NCBI RefSeq assembly: GCF_036669915.1
Contig: NC_089316.1
Span: 1,218,734-1,282,733 of the forward strand
Length of the DNA stretch: 64,000 nt
DNA from: Pocillopora verrucosa
Taxonomy: Eukaryota; Cnidaria; Anthozoa; Scleractinia; Pocilloporidae
Direction of reading: 5' to 3'
Shown: positions 1 to 10,161 of the stretch, in pieces
How positions within the stretch are numbered: position 1 is the first letter of the stretch
Layout: the number at the start of each line of letters is the position of its first letter
Notes under the pieces: model-generated
Database searches by the model: none
Seen by the model: the letters and a program-made list of their open reading frames with translations, nothing else
What the model was told of the DNA's origin: nothing
Position numbers and translations under genes: made by a program

Positions 1-1841
1 CATCGATGGAGATATTTACTATTGCACGATTATTCCATTTTCTATTATTTCGGTGTGACCTTTGTGTTTCTCAGCTTTCAGTCCGTGCTTTTGCCTTCTT
101 CTACAATGTAATGTCGGGGCATATTTTGTATGTTCCGTTGCCCTTATATGGTAAATGACGTCATAGTGAATAAGATGCTGAGATCCATTATACATTATAC
201 GTTAAATGGCAAAGGCGTCAATTTGAGTTTTTGTCTAAAACAGGTCTGGGCAAGTACTACATCAACATATCACAATGCAAACTACGTTCACGTTAAGGTT
301 TTTATTTGTGGAATTCTTTGCTTGAGCTGGATGTTGAATTTGAACTAATCCAAACACTGTTCTAAGTTCTAATATAGGGAACTGATCTTACTGACCAAAG
401 CCATTCTGTGAGACATAGACTGGAAGAATGACTCACTTAAACTTGAACAGATCAGGTTAGGTAATAGCACAAAACTTAGCAATTATGTATACGGATACCA
501 TCATATTTAGTCTTATGCGGAGAGTACGAAAATAATATGTAAGCTCTCCCCAGTCTCATTTGGCCGTGCTAACGCTATGAAATTTGCTCATCGAATTCCC
601 ATATCCACAAGTAAAAAAGGGCGAGATTTCTGTCTATTTTGCTATTAGAGGTACAATAAAATCGAACGAAAAGGATAGTTTGATTCTAATTGAATATTTC
701 TTGCATGATGACATTACCGTGTTGCGCAGTATTTTTCCGAGCCCCGTAGGGGCGAGGGAAAATATGAGCAATGGGCGAAATGTCAAGTTGTATTATTTTT
801 CAAACCATCAATGGAGAAATTTATACTTGTACTATCATCCCATTTTCTATTATTTCGGTGTGACCTTTGTGTTGCTCAGCTTTCAGTCCGTGCTTTTGCC
901 CTGTTCTACAATGTGAGGTCGTGGCATATTTTGTACGTTCCGTTGCCCTTATATGGTAAATGACGTCATAGTGAATAAGATGCTAAGATCCATTATACAT
1001 TATACGTTAAATGGCAAAGGCGTCAATTTGAGTTTTTGTCTATAACAGGTCTGCGCAAGTACTACTTTAACATATCACATTGCAAACTATGTTCAAGTTA
1101 AGGTTTTTATTTGTGAAATTCTTTGCTTGAGCTGGATGTTGAATTTGAACTAATCCAAACACTGTTCTAAGTTCTAATATAGGGACCTGATCTTACTGAC
1201 CAAAGCCATTCTGTGAGACATAGACTGGAAGAATGACTCACTTACCTGCCTTCATCATAGTTTTAGTCCTAACACTGTATTCCCCGTGCTGCCCACCAGA
1301 AATATCAAAATATGTTTGAAAAACACTCAAAGAACATTTGCGATAGTGCTTCGTGTAGAGTAGTCTATAAGGTGATTTCAAAAACAAAACATTTTGTCGA
1401 AGATATTATATTAATTCCAAGACAAGTGTTGAGCTCTCAGCCTCATTTGACTCTTATTACGCAGCTTTAATAATAAATCAGCCTAGCTTCAACAGGTAAT
1501 CTGTCTTAGCGAAATTTAATAAGCTGACGTCTACGATGGGAGTATTGTCAATGAGTATGCAGACGTTTTTTTCCCTCCATCTGATTATTCATTTTCCTTT
1601 CACTTCTATTTCATACTCACCCCTGCACTAAAGAGAACATTCGGTCAAAGACCTCCTCTTAAGAAATTTAATCTGTATTGTCTGACAACTGTGTAAGTGA
1701 TATTTTAAGCTAAAGGGAGTACACTTATACAGCTCAGCGCTGAGAGAGTAGTTTCATCTTCACTTGCGTTTTTGAGCTACATCAGTCCCCGCCAACGAAC
1801 TATATTCTTCCTCGGCTGTTTTAAAGATCGCCAATACAGAA
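1..1841. other. array flank: upstream-type repeat blocks before orphan exon 1
   Basis: No gene is seen here. Bases 1 to about 438 match the upstream block found before other exon 1 copies (compare 10860-11400 and 20000-20590). Near 438-441 the sequence switches abruptly to the block that normally lies 3' of a unit (compare 10537 and 13670). A second upstream block then runs from about 580 to 1841, up to the ATG of the orphan first exon. The short open frames here are not conserved in frame between units and are not called. Confidence 0.7.
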
Positions 1842-2121
1842 ATGGATGCAAAGAGGAACGTCCGCACGAAATCTACTGAAAAGATCAGCAGAATTCCCTT
1901 AGCAATTTCAGTGACTTCTTTGACTCTTGTGACATTTTTGTTTATGAGGATCGAGTTTGTGTACAACAATTCGAAAGCGCTGGAAATAAGGCTTGAAAAC
2001 CGAATTCAGCGGATTGACGATGACCTGAAAACAAACATAGAGAGAATAGTGAAGAAGAGGTTACAAATTTATGAAACTGCATCCACAACAAGGAGAAAGG
2101 AAAAGCCTGATGTTATCTTTA
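1842..2121 (+). pseudogene. orphan first exon (type II membrane anchor + coiled coil) lacking exons 2-5
   Basis: The exon is 280 bp, open from ATG and ends at a GTAAGT donor, exactly like exon 1 of the complete units. The protein has a basic N-terminus ([10 protein letters not shown]), a hydrophobic helix at about residues 18-38, an NNS glycosylation sequon and an L/I heptad-like stretch. The last exon base is A instead of the usual G, changing the split codon from Gly to Ser. Only about 180 bp of intron 1 follow. Near 2300 the sequence jumps into the 3' flank of a unit, so exons 2-5 are missing. The next compatible acceptor downstream is exon 2 of gene A (7138), because exon 1 of A has no acceptor. 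A transcript from here could therefore splice into A as an alternative first exon. This is inference; it may equally be a dead relic. Confidence 0.7.
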
Positions 2122-5100
2122 GTAAGTCATTGCCTCAGATCTGTTAGCTTTTAATAACCAACGTTACACTGCATCACAGCACGAAATGATTTATCGTTCA
2201 TTTGCTTCTCAATTGAATAAACAGAATAATCGCTATAATTCTATTGCCGTTGATTGTCAAAGAAGACAGAGCGAAAATATATCTTAAGTTGTACTTTATT
2301 CAATCCAGACAGACGTTTCTGTCTAGGTTGCCTCTGGGTTAAGGTCACAAACTAAGATAAAATTTTAACAGACCAGTTGAGGTAGTAGCGCTGAACTGTC
2401 CAATTATGTAAACAGTTATCATCATTTTTAGTCGTTGGAGAGAGTTCGCAAATTGATCAAAGTAACGCTATGATGAACTCGTGTATAAACTGTGCAGATT
2501 ATTATAAGAATATGCAGTGATTGTAGTCAGCTTTCAGTTATTCTGTGATTTCAAGATACAGAATCAAGCCATTATCTCCAAATTGATCCGCTTTATATAA
2601 CAATCGGTCCGCCATCTTTAAGAAGATATATGCAATGTATTTCGACCTGATGCAGTTGAAGTGTTTTATGAAACTACTTGAGGCAAACGAATTCCTATTT
2701 ACTGAAAATCGAGACAGGGTTGCCTGTGGCTCATAGTCACAAAGATAAAGCTCTAACAGATCAGGTTAGGTAACAGCACTAAACTGTTCAACTATGTATA
2801 CCGGGTATTAGCATTTTTAGTCGTAGATGAGGGTACAAAAATAAGATGTATGCTCTCCCCAGACTCCTTTGACCGTGCCAACGCCACGAAATTTGCATAT
2901 CGAATCTCCTGAGATTCTCATATCCACAATTAAAAAGGGCCAGGTTTGTGTGAGCTTTGTTATTAGGGGTACTATAAAATCGCTCGAAAAGGACATTTAA
3001 TTTCAATTGAATTTTTCTTGCACGATAATATTTGCGAGTTGAGTAGTATTTTCCGAGCTCCGTAGGGGCGAGGGAAAATATGAGCAATGGGCGAAATGTC
3101 AGTTCGTTGTCTGAGTTTAGGTTTACCACTACACTTCTAGTTATTTCGATGGACATGGATGGACTCCATTGGATTCCATCCGACGATTGGATATCGATGG
3201 AGTCTATAGGACAACAATTCGACCCTTCCCAATAGATCTGGATATTTAAATCAAATAATTGTAATACCCCACCACATCAACAGACTTCTTTAACAGTGAA
3301 ACGTAAACAAAAATTGGGCTGTTCTTTTAGCAAGATAATTTCGTCGGACAAGTTGCAACGTACTCAAATGAAAAGTTCTGTTTGAAATAGTGATAATTTT
3401 TTATAGGTTATTAAACATCCATTTATTCCCTTTTCTCCGGGGGTTGGAGAGTAAGTTGTTTGACTCGGTAGATGACAAAGGGATTTGGCTTATTAGGAAA
3501 CTGCTGTCAAGAGGGCGGAACAACGGCTTGGGCCACATTGTATATACCGTTTACGGCGTGCACACATATAGAATGTTATAACAGAGAGCTGAAGAAACGG
3601 AAAGTTACGAATAGAAACAAGATTACTTATATTTGGCCCAAGTGTCTCCTTAAAGGAAAACATTCATTTTGGCGTATTGTTCTTCTTGCCACTCATGAAT
3701 TAACAACAGATGTGATTCACCAATAGCGCGCGTTCGGAATGTTACGGACTTGAGTCAGGAAACTGGGTCGAGTGCATCAAGTCGAGGCTAGCAGGTAGGC
3801 TTTATGCATCGATTACTTCCTTGATCAAAGTACTGAGTGCAAGTGCTACAACCAAGACTTTATTAACTGCTACAACCCAATAGTGTTGAAATATCACCAG
3901 CCAATATAAAAGTTGACAAAAACGGCATCAACAACAAAAACCATTTTTATTGTGCTCTTTATCGAGTATTAGCAATGTATTGCATAGAAAATGACTACTT
4001 ACAGCAGCCATTTTTCTGCTAATTAGTATTGTAATAATAAGAGGGTACCAGCACCTGGAATAACTACGCAGCTAAATATGAGAAGGAACTGGATTAAGGT
4101 AAATTGCATATTTATAACGGAGGAAGAGTATGGCCAACACATACAAAAACTATGTGAAAAACTACATTACACACGTAACAACAAAGAATTGTGGTACAAT
4201 TTAACAATCTTTGAAGATCAAACCCTTGCTACAGTCTGAACACTTCTCTCAGAGATCAAAAGTGTTTCGTTTCACGATTGTTTATTTTTATGATGGTAGC
4301 ATATCTATTCTTGGCTTTTATAAAAATAACTTCTATCACCTTTGATGGTCTCGGCCATAAGCCCCAAACTTCAAACTTCTACTTAAATCTCCTCTGAACT
4401 TACTTTATTTTCTCTTTAAATCAAATATCTATAGGATTTATTATAGGAGCCTTGAAAGTTTAGCACGCCTTGCTGTAAGCGGCCAAAGGTGAATTCCAAA
4501 GAAAGTGAGAAAATTGAACAAGGTACAACACTTTCGTAGCAACTTCCATAGGAAAATGTCCATCTCTGACATTAAAATTTTGTCATAAACATGGAAAAGG
4601 AAAAGAGTGGAGCTTTTGGGTTCTTTCAATCCAGTAACAGCATTTTACCCGAGCAAGTGAACATGCATGCTCAACATTTCGCCAGTAACAGGTTTGCACC
4701 TGTACCCCTCCAAAATATCATGTTGCTAAGTATATCCATTGAAAAGCTCTTTTCGGTGAAATACACTGATCCTTTTTTTCCTATTCTACCCCTCTTCCTG
4801 TACTCCTTTGGTAAACCTGATATTTCTGCGCGAGCTGGGGCAAATCTAGACTGATAAAAAACACCTGATCTTCCGGCCAAAGCCATTCTGTGAAACATAG
4901 AGTGGAAGAATGACTCATTTACCTGCCTTTATCATAGTTTTGTGCCTCCACATATATATATCTGTTTTGCTGTATAAGGTAATACTATATTTGCTTTGCT
5001 GCCTACCCAGGAATATCAAAATACATTTGAAAAACATTCAAAGAACATTTGCTGTAGCTCTTCGTGTAGAGTAGTCTGTAAGGTGATTTTTAAAACCTTC

Positions 5101-5921
5101 AGTCAAATTTGATGGCTTAGTGAATGTTTTAAACTTAGCCTTCATTTGCGATTCCTTTTTTGAATTTCGTGCATCATTGTTCTCCGGAACAAAGTTAATG
5201 TGGGAAAATTTCAGAGCGAAACTTCCAGCTTAAGGTCATCCCCAAAATATTTTGTTAAAGAAATTACATTCATTCCAAGAAAAGTACTGAGCTTTTAACA
5301 TCATTTTAGTCTTATTACGCATATTTAGTCTTATTACGCGCCTTTAACCCTTTAACTCCAAAGAGTGACCAAGACAGAATTTCTCATTACAGTATCAACA
5401 CAGAATCAAGCAGACAAGTGAGGAGAAAAAAGAAAAACTCAGTTAGGGGACTACAACTTGAACCCCAATACCAAATTCTCCAAATTGAAATCATAAGCAT
5501 TTTATGGCAGACAGTAGGGAGAATTACTAACGAGATCTTGGGAGTTAAAGGGTTAATGATAAATCATCGTCGCCTCAAGGGGTTCTCTGTCTCAGAGAAA
5601 TTCGAAAAACTGACATCTACGATGGGAGTATTGTCAATGAGTATGCAGACGTTTTTCTTCCTCCATCTGATTATTCATTTTCCTTTCACTTCTATTTCAT
5701 ACTCACCCTTGCACCTGAAAAAATTCGGTCAAAGACCTCCTCTTGAGAAATTTAATCTATTTTGTCTGACAACTGTGTAAGTGATATTCTAAGATATCAC
5801 GGGGTACACTGAAACAACTAAGCGCTGAAAGGGAAGTTTCATCTTCACTTGCATTTTTGAGCTACATCAGTCCCCGCGAACGGACCATATTCCTCTTGTT
5901 TTAAAGATCGCCAACACGGAA
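2122..5921. other. long intergenic spacer (type I), no gene seen
   Basis: After a stub of intron 1 (to about 2300) this is a unit 3' flank followed by about 3.3 kb that closely matches 26560-30205, the spacer before gene D. The two differ by indels, for example 4257-4398 and 3614-3737, which are absent from the second copy. The last part is the promoter-proximal block of gene A. The palindrome found about 100 bp before other ATGs is degraded here (near 5820). The small open frames (for example 3390-3726, 4591-4854 and 5418-5780) resemble no family I recognise and are not called. Confidence 0.6.
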
Positions 5922-8900
5922 ATGGATGCAAAAGGGAACGTCCGCTCGAAATGTAGTGAAAAGATCAGCAGAATTTCCGTGGCTATTTCAGCAACTTCTT
6001 TGACTCTTGTGACATTGTTGTTTATGAGGATCGAGTTTGTGTACAACAATTCGAAAGCGCTGGAAACAAGGCTTGAAAACCGAATTCAGCGGATTGACGA
6101 TGACCTGAAAACTAACATAGAAAGAATAGTGAAGAAAAGGTTACAAATTTATGAAACTGCATCTACAGCAAGGAGAAAGGAAAAGCCTGATGTTATATTT
6201 GGTGAGTCATTGGTTACACGTACATCAGTTCTGTTAGCTTTTAATAATCAACACTATAATATACAGCATCACAGCACAAAATGATTTTATCGTTAGTTTG
6301 CCTCTCAATTCTATAAACAGAATACTCGCTATACGAGTATACAGAACGAAAATCTGTCTTAAGTTGTATTTTATTTGTTATCCTTCTGCCAAGGGTATTT
6401 TTGGAAAAGGTCAAACTCAACTGACGCTTAAAATCTGAATTATTTTCTCTTTTCACAAGCTTTATGCGAAAGAACACGCGGAAGGTAATCAGCAAGTGAA
6501 CATTTTATTGTTTTGCTTTACTCAAGAAACTGTATGGTTATCGAAAACAAATGCTTTCACATTACGGTAGTGTAGCGTGACATACATTCGTGTATCAGAC
6601 CACTGAAGAATGCAGATTGGATCACGTAACATTTTGTTGAACCAAACCGAAGTTATAACTCCTATTGTTTTAACTTCCTGAAACACAACAGTATACATTC
6701 TCATTCTCTTGGACTAACGTGTCTGATCACCACCATTTTTTGGTACCGAAATTTTGACGACAGTAGAACTGTTAACTTTATTTAGCGAATAGGACTTTTT
6801 GGCAAATAGCCCGATGGTCAATTATCTTACCTGAAACTCTCAGCTGAAAAGTCTTGTGACTAAAGGCAGCTTCAGACAGCCCTCGGGCTATTTTTGAACA
6901 AAATTTATACACGTAAAAGGTTCCTTTTTTTTTTTGTTATTTATTTTTGCGCCAGTTTTATGAGCATATGAATGTTTTAACATTTGCGTATTTCTCTTTT
7001 GTCTTCATTTTCTCATTTTTCCTCATCACCGCAAACATCGATTGATAAACGACTACATCAATTCTGCTTATTCTTTCGCACTTTAAAATGCATTTCATTG
7101 ATCCCATAATGAATATTTGTTATCGTAACTTCTGCAGGTTTTGAAAGCAATGTAAGAAGTGTGTCATCAGTTATCCGTGATCATAAAAGAGTGAGAAGAA
7201 ATGTTGGTGCGGGAACAATAACTCTGCAGCAAGTCCGCCAGGAAATTAACAACAAACTCAATCAATCCTGCAGTGTTAACAACAAGATTTGTCAGACAGG
7301 ACCTCCAGGTCCTCCAGGTGCCCTCGGCTATCCAGGGTACAAAGGAGAAAAAGGAGCCACGGGGAAAACCGGCTCACGAGGCCCTTCGGGTCCAATCGGG
7401 GCTCCAGGCGTGAGTGGCAAAAGAGGGCCTGTGGGACCTCGGGGAGTAAAAGGCGACAAGGGCGACAAAGGGTCCGTTGGAGCGCACGGGATGAGAGGAG
7501 AGACTGGAACGAAGGGACGTCAAGGACAACAAGGATCTATTGGCTTAAAAGGAAGCAAAGGCAGCAGAGGATTGGTTGGTATTCAGGGACCAAAGGGAGA
7601 ATGTGTTGTTCCACTGAAGATCAGTGTATATCCAGTATCTCAGGAAGTCTTTGTGAACGAGCCTGTAATATTTTACTGTTGGGTTCAAGGCCATCTGTCG
7701 TCCAAGATAACGTGGCGTAAACTTGGAGGTACTCTATCTAATGCTACTGTGGAAGATGGTGCGCTTCGAGTAAGCAGCGTACAAAGGTCACACGCTGGGT
7801 CCTACATGTGTACAGCTCACACTAGTTTGGGAATGTTCCGAATATTAAGCAGATTGCATGTGAAAGGTAGGGTCTTTCAGTTTTAACCGATTTTCAGCTT
7901 TTGCATTCAGTTACAGAATAGGTAACGCTCCTAATATAATCATCATGGTTATTCAGGTCTATGAATCAAGACTTTTCTACAACCAAAAAAAAAAATTAAC
8001 TGAATATAACTTTTTAAGATCTTCACCAAGCTTGTTTTGTGTCTGTTAAATTATTTTTTTTCTTTCTTCAGAGCCACCTAAATTTACCAACAGGCCCCCT
8101 ACAGTAGTCAATATATTGCTAGGATCTAATGTAACCCTCTGCTGCGAGGCCTCAGGTTCTCCTCGTCCAAACGTGGAATGGTTCCAGGCCCAAAAGTCTT
8201 CTGTCTCATTTCCTGTTTTTCAGGAAGATGGATGTCTTCTAATTAAAATGGTTAAAGAAGACGTAGATTTCATCTGCCGGGCTAAAAACAGCTTCGGATT
8301 GGCAGAGACATCAACGACGGTGATTGCAGAAATTTTGAGAGGTATTATTTATTACTTTTGCTGCAAGGCTTTAAAATATGTAGCTGGAAGGTAGTGTCAC
8401 TTGTCTTAATAGTGCGATATCTTTATTAAATGGGTCCAACATTTAAAAAATATCCCAAAACCGCACTTGGTTAGCTAATGGAGTAGAGCGCCGGACTGCC
8501 ATGCGAAAGGTCGAGGGTTCCACACTCGGGATCTTAAAATAACTGAGGCGAATATGCTGCCACTACCTTGACATCTGCAAGTAGTTACACATCGTTGTCT
8601 TCTCGGATAAAGACGATAAAATCTTACATCTCTCTTTACTAGTTAGCAGGGTACGTTAAAGAACCCACGCACTTCTCGCAAAGAGTAGCGAACATATCTC
8701 CCGGTGTTGTGTTCTGGCCTTGTTATTGTTTATACAGACCCTATTTAATAAGCTTTAAAGCTGAACTGGGCCAACAAGTCTAAGTATCGCAAATAAATAA
8801 ATTAATATAGTAAAAAAATAGATAATGCTATTAATTCTGCTATTTGTGCTAATTCGCTCCCTTCTAAATTGAGCGATTAAAACAGGCTGTAATATCTTTC

Positions 8901-9957
8901 TTTTTCAGGTTTGGGGCAATCAGTAATACTTACAAACAATATTCATTACCTGCGCACTTTAAGTTTTTGGTTAAGATCTGTTGTGCAGAGCCAGTCCTCT
9001 TACTGGAAGCGGTGCTGGCGAGCATCAGATGATGGTTGGGACAGCACTACCTTCCACTCAAAGTGTGACAACAAAGGGCCTACAGTGACCATTATCCGTG
9101 TGGGAAAATACATCTTTGGTGGATACACCAGCACATCATGGGGTAAGTGAATCATTAAATGCTTTCACTTCATTTTTTTTACTCAATGAAACATGCGTCC
9201 ACTTTTTAACATTTCAAACCACACGCGGTTAATTCTTTTCAATAAATCATGTAAGCGACTTAAAGTCTCTCCTCTAAAATAACTTGAACCTGAAAAGAAA
9301 CTCTGACATAAAGTTTCTGTTGTCTGATTATCTGATTGGAATTAAATTTTGACACAAGATCGTGTTCGATTAGGAAAAGCTGTTCTCTGTATTTACGCAA
9401 TAACTTCTTCTACCATAGAGAAAGGTTTAACTCAAAAGGGAGTGGAAAATTTATTCAATAGCTTTTCGTTTTATTGTTGTTGTTAACTAAAATACGCTCG
9501 CAAACGCCATTTCTCTATCGTTTTAAATGTTCTTCTGGCCAAGTGTTACAAATATTCACCTTCATCTCAGTTTACTGAAATAGTTTGTGACTCTTTTTTA
9601 CCATTTTGCTTATTAGATTCCAATTGTGGGTATCTGTACAGTTCAAAGGCCTTTTTGTTTTCATTGGTTAACAAGCCAGGCTGGGCACCAGTGAAACTGT
9701 CTCAAACAGGAAAGTATAGTCCTTATCGTCACTCCATATACAGTTGTTCAAGATATGGACCCTACTTTGGTGGAGGAAGTGATATTCGGATTACCAACTA
9801 CGCCTCATCCAACACAAATTCCTTAACAAACCTTGGATACACCTACAGTCCACCATCTGGCCACAGTTATGGCAGCTCCTTCACCAAATCATTCCTGGCA
9901 GGAAGTTACAAATTTCAACCTGATGAAATTGAAGTGTTTTATGAAAGTACGAAGTGA
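5922..9957 (+). CDS. gene A: type II membrane collagen-Ig-Ig-TLDc protein
   Basis: Exons are 5922-6201, 7138-7866, 8072-8341, 8909-9142 and 9617-9957, giving 617 codons plus stop with every junction GT-AG and phase 1. Layout by residue: basic N-terminus 1-16; membrane helix about 18-38, predicted N-in/C-out; NNS sequon; coiled coil about 43-70; furin-like RVRR 111-114; Cys138 and Cys145 just before 33 Gly-X-Y triplets (148-246); Ig domain 1 about 250-336 (Cys274, Trp286, Cys318, NAT sequon); Ig domain 2 about 338-425 ([18 protein letters not shown]); TLDc domain about 428-617, with the typical [25 protein letters not shown] and FGGG blocks and an IEVF ending. The order suggests a trimeric surface protein that can be shed, like gliomedin, colmedin or ectodysplasin, with an extracellular TLDc head. 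Ligand and function are unknown. The start is the ATG conserved in all units. The gene is intact. Confidence 0.88.
8461..8825 (+). repeat. tRNA-derived SINE in intron 3 of gene A
   Basis: A tRNA-like head has a box-A-like stretch (TTAGCTAATGGAGTAGAGCG, 8471-8490) and a box-B-like stretch (TCGAGGGTTCCACACTC, 8511-8527). A tRNA-unrelated body and an AT-rich tail with AAATAAATAA follow. The same element occupies the same intron in every unit, so it was present before the array amplified. I do not recognise the SINE family. Confidence 0.7.
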
Positions 9958-10161
9958 AGTAGCGATGACATTCAAAACTCCTCTTTACACCTATTTACCA
10001 ACAATCGAAGCAGACTTTTCTGCCTGGGTTGCCTGTGGGCTAAGGTGAAGTGTTTTATGAAAGTACGAAGTGAAGTAGCGATGACATTCAAAACTCCTGT
10101 TTACACCTATTTACCAACAATCGAAGCAGACTTTTCTGTCTGGGTTGCCTGTGGGCTAAGG
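9930..10161 (+). repeat. two tandem 116-bp repeats across the stop codon of gene A
   Basis: Units start at 9930 and 10046. The first unit begins inside the coding end (the codons for EVFYESTK and the TGA) and continues into the 3' untranslated region. The second repeats the same coding tail downstream of the real stop. The same repeat is found after B (two units) and E (four units), the three genes whose protein ends in STK. Confidence 0.85.

Noticed and set aside
5418-5780. 120-codon frame upstream of gene A, also at 29702-30064
   Set aside because: It lies in the promoter-proximal block, is interrupted in the other units and resembles no family.
6241-6495. Minus-strand frames in intron 1, repeated in several units
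   Set aside because: They are identical because the introns are recent duplicates; reading frames break in the more diverged units.
7290-7600. Fibrillar or FACIT collagen
   Set aside because: There are only 33 triplets, a type II membrane anchor, no C-propeptide, and Ig plus TLDc domains follow.
7289-7720. Arg-rich open frame overlapping the collagen exon (also 16553, 39464 and 46273)
   Set aside because: It is the +1-shifted reading of Gly-X-Y codons (GGN/CCN rich) and is broken in several units; it is a shadow frame.
8471-8530. Possible functional tRNA gene
   Set aside because: Box A- and B-like motifs are present, but the stretch cannot be closed into a cloverleaf, has a long SINE-like body and AT-rich tail, and recurs in every unit.
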